A stretch of DNA of 26,257 nucleotides from an uncultured Gemmatimonadales bacterium (GTDB taxonomy: Bacteria > Gemmatimonadota > Gemmatimonadetes > Longimicrobiales > Gaopeijiaceae): NCBI GenBank assembly GCA_937983085.1, contig CALJKZ010000303.1, forward strand, positions 1 to 26,257, read 5' to 3'. Shown one piece after another: positions 1-8,261 of this stretch. Position numbers and translations under genes: made by a program. Positions within the stretch are counted from its first letter, which is position 1. Each line of letters starts with the position of its first letter. Under the pieces are notes generated by a model that worked only from the letters and a program-made list of their open reading frames with translations, ran no database searches and was not told where the DNA came from.

Positions 1-1331
1 CCCTCCGGATCGCCCTGGCGGACTGCCGCCTCGCGCGTGGTCGCTCCGACGAGGCCGTCGACGAGTTCCGGGCGGCGCTCAAGCAGCGCCCTGACGACCC
101 CGAGCTCAAGCTCGGGCTGGCCCGCGCGTTTCAAGCCGACGGCAAGACCAGCCAGGCTCTCGTGGTGGTGGAGGACCTGGTGAAGTCACGTACGGCGCCG
201 GGCCGGGCCCACGTTTTCTACGCCCGTCTCCTGGCCGGCATCGGCGAGATCGACGAGGCCGTTCGCCGCTACAAGCGCGGCGTGCAGGAGGACCCCTCCG
301 CGGTGGACCTGCAACTGGCTCGGCGTCTGGGCATCGAGGCCACACCCTCCGCGGCCGCGGAGATGGATGCGAGTCGCACCCGTCCCTGGGACCCCGACGA
401 CGAGAGCAGCGAAATCGTGGACGGGCGGATCCGGGCGTCGTGGGAGGGCGCCGACCAGGACGTTCCCACCGAGATCGAGCGTCCCTCCATCGACTTCGAC
501 GACGTCGGAGGGATGGAGGACCTCAAGGAGGAGGTCCGGCTCAAGGTCATCTATCCCCTCGAGCACCCGGAGATGTACGCGGCGTACGGAAAGGGCGTCG
601 GGGGCGGGATCCTGATGTACGGTCCCCCGGGATGCGGAAAGACGCACCTCGCCCGGGCGACGGCTGGCCAGGTGAACGCCGGCTTCATGTCCGTGGGGAT
701 CCACGAGGTCCTGGACATGTGGATCGGCAACAGTGAGCGGAACCTCCACGAGCTCTTCGAGCGGGCTCGGCGGAACGCGCCGTGCGTCCTCTTCTTCGAC
801 GAGGTCGACGCGCTGGGCGCCAGTCGGGCGGACATGAAGACCAGCGCCGGCCGCCACCTCATCAACCAGTTCCTCTCCGAGCTCGACGGGGTCAACACCC
901 AGAACGAGGGCCTCCTCATTCTGGGAGCCACCAATGCACCCTGGCACCTCGACGGCGCATTCCGCCGTCCGGGTCGCTTCGACCGCATCCTCTTCGTACC
1001 CCCTCCCGATGCCGACGCCCGGGCGGCGATCCTGCGCCTGCTCCTGCGCGGCAAGCCTCAGGAGGAGGTGGACGTGGACGCCCTGGCGAAGAAGACCGAC
1101 GGCTTCTCGGGTGCCGATCTCAAGGCCGTGGTCGACGTGACGGTCGAGGCGAAACTCCGCGAGGCCATCAAGGCCGGGGCTCCGTCCCCCCTCGTGACGA
1201 AGGACCTCATGACCGCGGTGAAGGCGCTGCATCCCACCACGCGCGAGTGGTTCGCCACCGCGAAGAACTACGCTCTGTATTCCAATCAGGGCGGCGCGTA
1301 CGACGACATCCTGAAGTACCTGAAGCTCTGA
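1..1331 (+). CDS. TPR-AAA+ ATPase, 5' partial
   Basis: The reading frame is open from base 3 to a TGA at 1329-1331, so the gene starts upstream of the window. The GTG at 162 is internal, because TPR-like helices continue in frame before it. The visible protein has about 442 residues. The first 110 or so are TPR-like, followed by an acidic linker and a classical AAA module. Walker A is GPPGCGKT (bases 621-644), Walker B is LFFDEVDALG, and the second region of homology has sensor ATN and the RRPGRFDR arginine-finger segment, as in the p97/FtsH/proteasomal AAA family. Such ATPases remodel or unfold protein partners; the TPR part would be the adaptor. The stop lies 8 bases before the next gene, a TPR membrane protein, so the two are probably co-transcribed and may act together. 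The ATPase class is certain; the substrate is unknown. Confidence 0.93.
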   Translation, partial: LRIALADCRLARGRSDEAVDEFRAALKQRPDDPELKLGLARAFQADGKTSQALVVVEDLVKSRTAPGRAHVFYARLLAGIGEIDEAVRRYKRGVQEDPSAVDLQLARRLGIEATPSAAAEMDASRTRPWDPDDESSEIVDGRIRASWEGADQDVPTEIERPSIDFDDVGGMEDLKEEVRLKVIYPLEHPEMYAAYGKGVGGGILMYGPPGCGKTHLARATAGQVNAGFMSVGIHEVLDMWIGNSERNLHELFERARRNAPCVLFFDEVDALGASRADMKTSAGRHLINQFLSELDGVNTQNEGLLILGATNAPWHLDGAFRRPGRFDRILFVPPPDADARAAILRLLLRGKPQEEVDVDALAKKTDGFSGADLKAVVDVTVEAKLREAIKAGAPSPLVTKDLMTAVKALHPTTREWFATAKNYALYSNQGGAYDDILKYLKL

Positions 1332-1339
1332 CGGGCATC

Positions 1340-2626
1340 GTGGCAGACTCTCCGCACCTCCAGCGCGCGTCCATCCTGTCGCAACAGGGGCGACACGAGC
1401 TCGCCGAGAAGGAGATCCGCGCCCACCTGGCGGAAGCCCCGACGGATGCCGTGGGGCACGGGCTGCTGGCCGTGACCCTCAACGAGCTGGAGCGATGGGA
1501 CGAGGCCGAAGAGGCGGCCCGATCCGCCATCGGCTACGACCCCGAATCCCCCTTCGCGCACTACGCACTGGCCGTGGTGCTCCTGGATCGTCGTCGGTGG
1601 GACGACGCCATCGAGGCAGCTGAAGGCGCTCTTCGGCTCGATCCGGGTCAGCCGGAGGTGTACGGCACCATCGCGGCCGCCGAGTTCGGGCGCCGGGATT
1701 GGAAGAAGGCTCTCGAGGCCGCCGAGCGGGGGCTCACCTTCGACGCCGAACACGTGACGTGCAACAACCTGCGCGCCATGGCCCTGGTGAGGTTGGGTCG
1801 GAAGTCCGAGGCCGGGGCCACCATGGACTCGACGCTGGCCCGCGACCCCCACGACTCGGTATCACACGCCAACATGGGGTGGACCAAGCTCGAGCAGGGG
1901 CAGCGCAAAGAGGCCATGGAGCACTTCCGGGAGGCGCTGCGCCTCGACCCAGGGAACGGTTGGGCGCGCGCGGGTCTGGTGGAGGCCATCAAGGCCGGCA
2001 ACCCCATCTACGCGGTCATGCTCAAGTACTTCCTCTGGATGGGGAAGCTGTCCAGCCGGACCATGTGGATGGTCATCCTCGGCGGCTACGTGGGCTACCG
2101 GTTCCTGAGCGAGCTCGCCGAGGATCCCAGGTGGACGCCCTGGGTCATGCCCCTCATCATCGCCTACGTGGGGTTCGTGCTTCTGAGCTGGCTCGCCGCC
2201 CCCCTGTTCGACCTGGCCCTCTTCCTCCACCCCATGGGCAAGCACGCCCTGGACGACGATGCCCGGGCACGGGCGACGCTGGTGGGGGGCGCCCTCGGCG
2301 TCGCGGTGCTGGCGGGAGGACTCAGCTTCGTCGCCCCGGAGCGCTATGCGCTCGTCGTCCTGGCCCTGGTCTCGGGTCTATCGAGCATCCCCCTCTCCGC
2401 GGTCCACGTCTGTGCCGAAGGGTGGCCCCGGCGAGCCATGGCGACCATCGCGGGCGGACTCACCGCGGTCGGTCTCACCGCGTGGGTCGGTCTGGGCGTT
2501 CTCCAACCCGCCGAGGAGTCCCCCGGCGAGACCCTGGCCCTGGCGGCGCTGGTCCTCTTCTTCCTGGGGATCTTCATCTCCCAATTCGCGGCAAACTGGC
2601 TCGCTACGCGTCAGCCCACGCGGTGA
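1340..2626 (+). CDS. TPR protein with multi-pass membrane tail
   Basis: The GTG at 1340 is chosen as start because it follows the preceding stop by 8 bases and opens directly into the first helix; the frame is open upstream, but only as a shadow of the AAA gene. The 428-residue product has TPR repeats over about residues 7-215, with the typical W/Y-A-L and LDPG spacing. About six hydrophobic segments follow (near 241-257, 268-290, 312-331, 335-355, 366-388 and 398-417), ending in a short basic tail. The TPR part therefore probably faces the cytoplasm, anchored by a C-terminal membrane domain. No catalytic motif is visible. I do not recognise a named family. Its position directly behind a TPR-AAA+ ATPase suggests a membrane platform or partner for that ATPase, which is an inference. 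The start codon is the least certain part. Confidence 0.85.
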   Translation: MADSPHLQRASILSQQGRHELAEKEIRAHLAEAPTDAVGHGLLAVTLNELERWDEAEEAARSAIGYDPESPFAHYALAVVLLDRRRWDDAIEAAEGALRLDPGQPEVYGTIAAAEFGRRDWKKALEAAERGLTFDAEHVTCNNLRAMALVRLGRKSEAGATMDSTLARDPHDSVSHANMGWTKLEQGQRKEAMEHFREALRLDPGNGWARAGLVEAIKAGNPIYAVMLKYFLWMGKLSSRTMWMVILGGYVGYRFLSELAEDPRWTPWVMPLIIAYVGFVLLSWLAAPLFDLALFLHPMGKHALDDDARARATLVGGALGVAVLAGGLSFVAPERYALVVLALVSGLSSIPLSAVHVCAEGWPRRAMATIAGGLTAVGLTAWVGLGVLQPAEESPGETLALAALVLFFLGIFISQFAANWLATRQPTR

Positions 2627-2628
2627 TC

Positions 2629-2644
2629 GGGGCCCCGCCCCTTT
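2629..2644 (+). terminator. Weak terminator-like hairpin after the TPR membrane gene
   Basis: Just after the stop at 2626, GGGGC (2629-2633) and GCCCC (2637-2641) can pair around a 3-base loop, followed by only three T residues. The arms are short and the T run is poor, so this is a weak candidate. It lies in the 57-base gap between two convergent genes, where a terminator would be expected. Confidence 0.22.
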
Positions 2645-2683
2645 CCGACCCGGGCTCGGCGTGCGCCCCCGTCAGAGTGGCGC

Positions 2684-3109
2684 TCAGCCCCCGCCGCCGA
2701 CGTTCTTGAGCTGCACCACGATGACCTCGATGGGCTCACTCCCCTCATTGACGTCGCCGTGCAGCTCGCCTGGAGGGTCCGCCTCGAGCCAGTAGGCGCT
2801 GCCCGTCTCCCACGTCATGTCGTGGGACTCACCGGCGTCGTTGGTCACCGTGAGGGTGCCCCCCCGCAGGGCGATGATGGCCCGGGGATTGTCGTGGCGG
2901 TGCATCTCGAGGGGTTGGTTGGGCACGATGATGCTCTTCCAGACCTCGACGTCTTCGTTCTCGAACTGGGGCACGCGCCGGGTCTCCTGATCCATGGGTG
3001 CCTGGGCGGCCGCGGCGTCCGACGGGGTGTCGGCGGTGGCGTCACCCGATGGCGCGCACCCGGTGACGATGAGGCCGACGGTGACGAGCACGGTTCCCAA
3101 CGCTTTCAT
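2684..3109 (-). CDS. Cupin-domain lipoprotein
   Basis: The 141-residue protein begins with a lipoprotein signal: a short basic start, a hydrophobic core and the lipobox VTGC with the lipidated cysteine at residue 18. Position +2 is Ala, which would favour outer-membrane sorting in a Gram-negative cell. After an Ala/Asp-rich linker comes a single cupin barrel from about residue 50 to 137. His70 and His72 (the HxH of cupin motif 1) and His117 are candidate metal ligands. A good Shine-Dalgarno sequence lies just upstream (3114-3121). A single-domain periplasmic or surface cupin could bind a small ligand or a metal; no reaction can be assigned. It points the same way as the GH57 genes, 108 bases downstream of them, so it may be read through from that operon or have its own promoter. 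Confidence 0.9.
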   Translation of the reverse strand: MKALGTVLVTVGLIVTGCAPSGDATADTPSDAAAAQAPMDQETRRVPQFENEDVEVWKSIIVPNQPLEMHRHDNPRAIIALRGGTLTVTNDAGESHDMTWETGSAYWLEADPPGELHGDVNEGSEPIEVIVVQLKNVGGGG

Positions 3110-3113
3110 GCGA

Positions 3114-3121
3114 CTCCCTCC
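3114..3121 (-). promoter_or_regulatory. Ribosome binding site of the cupin lipoprotein gene
   Basis: On the minus strand the sequence GGAGGGAG ends 4 bases before the ATG at 3109. It is one of the clearest Shine-Dalgarno matches in the window and fixes the start of the lipoprotein gene. Confidence 0.75.
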
Positions 3122-3217
3122 GATGGCGTTCGAGGCGGCACGGGACCGGTGTCCGCGCGTGTGCCAGAGTCGGGATCGAGGCCGCCGGGGGCAACCCGCG
3201 GCATCGAGGTCAAGCGA

Positions 3218-5140
3218 TCACGGCGGTCCGAGGGTCACGGAGGCCGTCCCGGCGGACACCGGCCACCGCGGCGTGACCGACTCACCCTGATCGATCTCCT
3301 CGAATCCGTCGGGGCACTTCGAGGTCGTCACGATGCGATGGCGCCATACGTCGGGCTCGGGATCGAAGCTCATGTCGACCGCCGTCCCCAGGGAGAACTC
3401 GGGCGCGAAATGCGCGCCCTCTTCGAAGGCGTCCGCTTCCCACGTCCACGTGAACCGGACCCGTCCGTCGTCGCGCACCTCGACGGAGGTGTCGACCCGC
3501 CCCGAGGGGAAGAGCCACGTCAGCGTCGCACGTCCATCGTCCTGGCCGGAGACAGGATCTGCGTGGCCTGGAGCGGCGTCTCCGTTCTCCAAGGCAGGAC
3601 CGACACCGCCGCGACTCCCGTGGGGCCCCACCGACGTCCACATCGGCGTGTACTCCCCGCGGGCGTACGCGTCGAAGTCGACGTCGGGCGCCAGCACGCG
3701 GGCGATGCCCAGCACGCGGACGTCGGCGTCCACGGGAGGCAGGGAGTCCAGGGTCGCCGCCTCCTCGATCTCGTGGATGGAGGGCGCGTTCGCCGGATCC
3801 TCGCCGGAAGGCTCCGAATCGCCGTCTCGCGCCTTCAGCTCCGCCCGACGCTGTACGGCCTCGTCGTGGTAGCCTTCACGCCGGCGGGTCAGAACATCGA
3901 CCACGTCCACGCCCCCCTCGAGCCAGAGGAGGTCGGTCAGGGTCCCGCCCCCGTCCGGTGAAATCCAGGCCGACACGGCCGAGCCGTGGACCCACCACCC
4001 ATCCTTTCCTCCACCGGTGAGGTCCATGCGCGTCCAGCCGAGAGGTTCTCCTGCGCGCAGCATCCGCTCCGCAGCGAGAAGCTCACGGCGGACTCCCTCG
4101 CGTAGGTGCTTCATGTAGAGCCCGCCGAACACGCCGTGCCAGTACGCGTCGTTGCACTGTCCCCGCTCTCTGGCAAGCCCGACGTGCGGGGCCTCACCCC
4201 GGCGGCTCGACAGGTCGGACAGCGCCGTCATCCGCTTGTGGAGCCGGTTCGCCTCGTCGTAGCGGGCGAGGAAGCCCTTCCAGTGACCGCCGAGGGCCCA
4301 CTCCTCCATCTCCGGGTACGATCCCGAGGGCAGGTAGACCGGCCCCGTCGCCGACACCGAGGCTCGGAGCTCGGCGGGCGTCGCGAGTCGGACCACCTCC
4401 TGGGCTCGCAGCCCATCCATGCGTTGTCCGAAGTCCGCCAGCCACCCGCCTTCGTAGAGCCATTCCTTCGTGCGCGGCCATCCCCCGAACTTCTCGCCGT
4501 CGTCGCCGATGAGTGCCATGGCTTCACCCGCTTCGTACCGGCGCCTGAGGTCCGCCTCGATCTCGTCCGCCGGCCGGAAGGGGATGAGGTACCGGAGCCC
4601 TTCGTCGATGGGGAGCAAATCCAGATAGCGGCCGTCGGACTCGGTCCTCAGAGGCCGGGTCAGGTCGCCCTCGGGCACGCCGGCCCGACGGGCCAGGTGG
4701 TCGTCGATGAGGACGTAGTCGATGCCGGCGTCCACCAGGTCACGGGGCAGGTCGGGCTCCCACACCCGCTCGGTCAGCCAGAGCCCGGTGGGGGTGATCC
4801 CGAACCGCGTCTCCAGCTCCTCCCGCATCCACCCGAGCTGGGTCGCCCGGTCCTCCCGGGACAGGGCGGCGAGGACGGGTTCGTACCATCCAGCGGAGAG
4901 CAGCTCGACATGGCCGTCCGCGGCGAGCCGCCCCAAACGGTCATGGAAGTCGGCGTCGTGCTCGCCGAGCCACTCCACCAACGGTCCGGACACGTGGACG
5001 CCGATGGGCCACAACTCCCGGTCGGCCAGGAAGTCGAAGAACGGTCGATAGACGTCGTCGGCGTGGTCCCGGAAGACGTGGTCGAAGTTCCCCACCGGCT
5101 GGTGGAGGTGCAGGACGAAACAGAAGGGGAGAGGCCTCAC
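3218..5140 (-). CDS. GH57 4-alpha-glucanotransferase / alpha-amylase family
   Basis: The 640-residue protein belongs to glycoside hydrolase family 57, the group with DUF1925/DUF1926 C-terminal domains typified by Thermococcus litoralis 4-alpha-glucanotransferase (about 659 residues). The N-terminus has the HLHQPVGNF motif. The nucleophile is predicted as Glu124 in LTERVWEP and the acid/base as Asp214 in IGDDGEKFGG, almost the same positions as in the archaeal enzyme. The C-terminal part is a beta-rich domain. It would cleave or transfer alpha-1,4-glucan segments in the cytoplasm. The start is the GTG at 5140: its GTGA overlaps the stop of the upstream GH57 gene, and GGAGG lies about 12 bases upstream; the open frame reaching 5371 is upstream overlap. 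No signal peptide is seen. It is the third gene of the glgA-led operon. Family is certain; amylase versus transferase is not resolved. Confidence 0.92.
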   Translation of the reverse strand: MRPLPFCFVLHLHQPVGNFDHVFRDHADDVYRPFFDFLADRELWPIGVHVSGPLVEWLGEHDADFHDRLGRLAADGHVELLSAGWYEPVLAALSREDRATQLGWMREELETRFGITPTGLWLTERVWEPDLPRDLVDAGIDYVLIDDHLARRAGVPEGDLTRPLRTESDGRYLDLLPIDEGLRYLIPFRPADEIEADLRRRYEAGEAMALIGDDGEKFGGWPRTKEWLYEGGWLADFGQRMDGLRAQEVVRLATPAELRASVSATGPVYLPSGSYPEMEEWALGGHWKGFLARYDEANRLHKRMTALSDLSSRRGEAPHVGLARERGQCNDAYWHGVFGGLYMKHLREGVRRELLAAERMLRAGEPLGWTRMDLTGGGKDGWWVHGSAVSAWISPDGGGTLTDLLWLEGGVDVVDVLTRRREGYHDEAVQRRAELKARDGDSEPSGEDPANAPSIHEIEEAATLDSLPPVDADVRVLGIARVLAPDVDFDAYARGEYTPMWTSVGPHGSRGGVGPALENGDAAPGHADPVSGQDDGRATLTWLFPSGRVDTSVEVRDDGRVRFTWTWEADAFEEGAHFAPEFSLGTAVDMSFDPEPDVWRHRIVTTSKCPDGFEEIDQGESVTPRWPVSAGTASVTLGPP

Positions 5141-6609
5141 CGCGACGCGGTCCCTCCCGTGAGCGCGAGGCTCCGGCTCTCCGCGATCTCCAGGAAGATC
5201 TTCGCCGCCGACCCTACCCCGGGATCGTTGCTCACGGCCTTCTCGAGCCGCTCCACGAGCCCCGTGCGGAGCCCGTCTCCTGCGGTTCCGGCCAGCTCGA
5301 GTCCGTGGGCCGCATACGCCAGGACCTGCCGGGGCTCGATGCCGCCCACGTCGTCGAAGAACCAGGCGCACGACGTAAAGAGCCGAAGCGCGTCACGCTC
5401 CATCTCCAGAAGCTCGGACCGTCGCCCCGTCGCCGAAGCACCCTTCGCAGGATCGACCGCCGGGTCGCCGAAGGCCGCGACGTCCTCGCCGTAGGCGTCT
5501 CGGGCCGCCCAGGGATCGTCGAAGTAGTCGCGTCCCTCGGCCTCGAAGACGCCGTGAAGCCCTTCGGCCAGCCATTCCAAGGCCTCACGAAGCGGCTCCC
5601 TCCACGCCTGCTGGGTGTCGGCTCCGGGGTCGATGCGACAGCCACAGTCGGCCCGCCACCGGTCCACTCCGTGGGCGCAACTCCATGCGCTGGGCTCGAC
5701 GATGTCCACCGGCTCGCCCATGCCCTCCCGCGCCAGGAACGAGGCATAGTTCTCCACACGGATGTGTCGGCGGCCCTGGAGCTCCACGATGGCCTTGGCC
5801 AGTCCCATCTCGCCGAAGGTGTGGTGGTGCCCGAAGGTCTCCCCGTCGGTGGCGATGGAGCGCAGGCGGATACGGTCGACGGTGTCGGCGGCCCCCTGCG
5901 CCACGTCGCCGCCCGCGGCGTCGCCTGCCATGAGTCCCGCCCAGGCGACTCCGTCTTCGAGCAGGTCGCCGAAGGCGATTCCATGGGACAGCCCGCCGTC
6001 GTACGCAAAGAGTGCGATCTCCCGACCGCTCGTGGTGACGTAGCGACCCGGCCGACCGTCCCTCGGAAGAGGGTCGACCTGGTGGGGAGCCAGGACCGTG
6101 AAGAGGATGCCCTCCTCGGCAAGAGCGTCGAGGGTGGGTCCATCGACGGCCGTCTCCGGAAGCCACATCCCTTCGGGATCCCGCCCGAACCGGCGTTTGA
6201 AGTCCGCGACGCCCCAGCGGATCTCCGTCCGTCGATCGCGATCCGTGGACAGAGGGAGAATGGGGTGATGGTACGGCATGGCGATGGCGTTGCCGTGGCC
6301 GTGAAGCCGTCGAGCGCTGGAGCGATCGGCCTCCAGGATCGCCGCGTACGTCTCGGGTTCGTGGGCCTCGAGCCACACCATGAGCGTCGGACCGAAGTTG
6401 AAGCTCATCCACTCCAACGAGTTGATGACCCGGTCCGGCTCGCCCTCCTGGACGACCCGACTCGCCACCACCGGGCCGTAGCACTCAGCGGCGATTCGCT
6501 CGTTCCAGTCGTGGTACGGCGCCGCGGTAGGCTGCCGCGGAATGGCGCCAGTCCACGGATCCTCACGCGGGGGCTGATAGAAGTGGCCGTGAATCACGAC
6601 CGAACGCAT
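5137..6609 (-). CDS. GH57 / DUF3536 alpha-glucan enzyme
   Basis: A 490-residue protein of a second GH57 type. The chosen start at 6609 gives MRSVVIHGHFYQPPRE, the usual opening of this subgroup; an ATG at 6621 would add four residues. The predicted nucleophile is Glu152 in GMWLPETAVD, and Asp255 in TDGETFGHHH is the predicted acid/base. The C-terminal third matches the DUF3536 type region. Family members are usually annotated alpha-amylase or amylopullulanase-like, but few have been studied, so the exact reaction is open. There is no signal peptide, so it acts in the cytoplasm. It lies 29 bases downstream of glgA and overlaps the next GH57 gene by 4 bases (GTGA), so the three genes should be one transcript and translationally coupled. 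Role in glycogen remodelling follows from context and family. Confidence 0.9.
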   Translation of the reverse strand: MRSVVIHGHFYQPPREDPWTGAIPRQPTAAPYHDWNERIAAECYGPVVASRVVQEGEPDRVINSLEWMSFNFGPTLMVWLEAHEPETYAAILEADRSSARRLHGHGNAIAMPYHHPILPLSTDRDRRTEIRWGVADFKRRFGRDPEGMWLPETAVDGPTLDALAEEGILFTVLAPHQVDPLPRDGRPGRYVTTSGREIALFAYDGGLSHGIAFGDLLEDGVAWAGLMAGDAAGGDVAQGAADTVDRIRLRSIATDGETFGHHHTFGEMGLAKAIVELQGRRHIRVENYASFLAREGMGEPVDIVEPSAWSCAHGVDRWRADCGCRIDPGADTQQAWREPLREALEWLAEGLHGVFEAEGRDYFDDPWAARDAYGEDVAAFGDPAVDPAKGASATGRRSELLEMERDALRLFTSCAWFFDDVGGIEPRQVLAYAAHGLELAGTAGDGLRTGLVERLEKAVSNDPGVGSAAKIFLEIAESRSLALTGGTASR

Positions 6610-6638
6610 GTCCAGGGTCATCCGGAGGGAGACGGCCT

Positions 6639-8159
6639 CTACTTGGCCTGATGAAAGGCGAGGGCCTCGGTGTAGATGTCGAGGTACCGATCCGCAGACT
6701 TGTGCCACCCGAAGTCGCGCCCCATGGCCTCGCGCACGTGCTTCTGCCACCGCTCACGGTCGGGGAAGAGGGCCAGAGCCCGCCGGATGGCGCGCTCGAG
6801 GTCTTCCGACGAGTACTCGTCGAAGACGAAGCCGGTGACCTGATCCTCCACGGTGTCGGCCAGGCCTCCCACGCGGCGCACCACCGGCAAGGCGCCATAG
6901 CGCTGCGCACGCATCTGGGTGAGACCGCACGGCTCGTACAGCGACGGCATGAGGAGGCAGTCGGCGCCCCCGAGGAGCAGGTGCTCACGGTGCTCCGTGA
7001 AGTCGAAGTACGCGGCCACCTTCTCGGGCATGTGCCGCGCCGCCTCGGCCAGCCCGTGGCGATAACGGGCTTCGCCCTCGCCCACGAAGACGAACTGGGC
7101 GTCGGGCAGTCGGTACAGCAGGCCGTCGCCGAGAATCAGGTCGAAGCCCTTCTGCTCGGCCAGGCGGGCGGTCATACCGAAGACGCACACGTCGTCGCGG
7201 ACGGGCAAGCCGATCTGCCGCTGCAACTCGGCCTTGCAGGCCGCCTTGCCGGACAGGTCATCGGCATTGAAGCGCTGAATGAGGGCCGGGTCGTTCTCGG
7301 GATCCCAGATGTCGAGGTCGATACCGTTGAGGATCCCCACCAGTCGATCGCCGAGGGCGATGAACGAGTCGTGGAGCCCGAAGCCCCCTGCCGGCGTCCG
7401 AAGCTCGTGGGCGTGGGTCGGGCTCACGGTGCCGACGTAGTCGGAGTACGCCACTCCGGCCTTGAGCCAGTTGAGCTGACCGTAGTGCTCCATCTTGCTC
7501 CAATGGTACACCTCTTCGGGCAGAGCAAGATCGTGGCGGGTCTCCGCCGAGAACCAACCGGGATACCCGGCGTTGTGGACCGAAAGGACCGTGGCGATCC
7601 GCGAATACCAGGGATCCTCGTCGAGGACGGCCCGGAGGTAGACGGGGGCGAGGGCGGTATGCCAGTCGTGCCCATGGAGGACGATGGGGTGCTCCACGAG
7701 GAGTGGAAGCGCTTCCAGTGCGGCCCGGGCGAAGAAGCCGAAGCGGACGTGGTTGTCCGGGTAGTCACGGTCGTTCTCGCCGTACAGCCCGTCGCGGTCG
7801 AACAGCCCCGGGTGGTCGATGAAGATGACCCGCGCTGCGGGCGCCTCCGCGTCATCGTACTGCCAGAGCTGCACCGCCTCGTGGCCGTGGGTGAAGGGCA
7901 CCTGGATGGGCTCGCCCAGCTTGATGAGATCCTGGGTCTGCTGCCACACCCTCCGGTACAGCGGCATGATGACGGTAGTGGGAACGCCGGACTTGGCCTG
8001 GAAGGTGGCGATGCCCCGAACCGCCTCGGCGAGACCACCGGATCGGGCGAAGGGCCAGTACTCGGCGACCAGGTGCACGACATGGATTCCCCCATAGGCT
8101 CCGTCCGAGTCGGGGATCGTCGCCTTCACGCGGGCAGCGCTTCGAGTCCTGGTGGCCAT
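6639..8159 (-). CDS. glgA: Glycogen synthase (GT5)
   Basis: The 506-residue protein has the whole GT5 fold: an N-terminal Rossmann domain with LVAEYWPFARSGGL, the HGHDWHTALAP motif (about 163-173), the second-domain motif ARLAEQKGFDL with Arg332 and Lys337, and LYEPCGLTQ with Glu409, the catalytic-region glutamate equivalent to Glu377 of E. coli GlgA. It transfers glucose from a nucleotide sugar, normally ADP-glucose, to the non-reducing end of alpha-1,4-glucan. The start at 8159 is the ATG followed by a short basic leader; the frame stays open upstream but crosses into the intergenic region. It is about 30 residues longer at the N-terminus than E. coli GlgA. The normal KxGGL lysine is Arg39 here. 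It is the first gene of an operon with two GH57 enzymes and is divergent from glgB. Confidence 0.96.
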   Translation of the reverse strand: MATRTRSAARVKATIPDSDGAYGGIHVVHLVAEYWPFARSGGLAEAVRGIATFQAKSGVPTTVIMPLYRRVWQQTQDLIKLGEPIQVPFTHGHEAVQLWQYDDAEAPAARVIFIDHPGLFDRDGLYGENDRDYPDNHVRFGFFARAALEALPLLVEHPIVLHGHDWHTALAPVYLRAVLDEDPWYSRIATVLSVHNAGYPGWFSAETRHDLALPEEVYHWSKMEHYGQLNWLKAGVAYSDYVGTVSPTHAHELRTPAGGFGLHDSFIALGDRLVGILNGIDLDIWDPENDPALIQRFNADDLSGKAACKAELQRQIGLPVRDDVCVFGMTARLAEQKGFDLILGDGLLYRLPDAQFVFVGEGEARYRHGLAEAARHMPEKVAAYFDFTEHREHLLLGGADCLLMPSLYEPCGLTQMRAQRYGALPVVRRVGGLADTVEDQVTGFVFDEYSSEDLERAIRRALALFPDRERWQKHVREAMGRDFGWHKSADRYLDIYTEALAFHQAK

Positions 8160-8261
8160 GGGGTTCCGTCGTCCGAGGATTCGCGCCGAATCGACGGGGG
8201 TTTCCCGGACTGGATTCGCACGCGAACCTGAACGTAGGATCCTCCCGGTGCACAGATCAAC
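8160..8261. promoter_or_regulatory. Divergent glgA/glgB promoter region
   Basis: The 102 bases between the two divergent start codons must hold the promoters of both glycogen operons. For glgB, TAGGAT at 8235-8240 fits the bacterial -10 pattern TAnnnT and lies 21 bases before the ATG; TGGATT at 8211-8216 is a weak -35 candidate with an 18-base spacer. I saw no convincing -10 for glgA and no strong Shine-Dalgarno for either gene. The assignment of the region is sound from gene layout; the individual boxes are tentative. Confidence 0.45.

Noticed and set aside
186..1232. 348-codon minus-strand frame opposite the AAA+ ATPase
   Set aside because: Low-complexity product rich in Val, Glu, Gly and His without motifs; it mirrors the AAA gene codons.
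782..1339. Upstream extension of the TPR membrane protein to 782
   Set aside because: Shadow of the AAA+ gene; Arg- and Pro-rich with no TPR pattern. The GTG at 1340 fits the domain start.
5141..5371. N-terminal extension of the GH57 glucanotransferase
   Set aside because: It overlaps the upstream GH57 gene by 230 bases and is Arg/Gly-rich; family members begin at the FVLHLHQP region just after the GTG at 5140.
4106..8231. Long plus-strand open frames opposite the GH57 and glgA genes (4106-5494, 5305-6651, 6651-8231)
   Set aside because: They lie fully antisense to genes with intact catalytic motifs, have no recognisable domain, and follow the codon structure of the opposite strand, as expected in GC-rich DNA.
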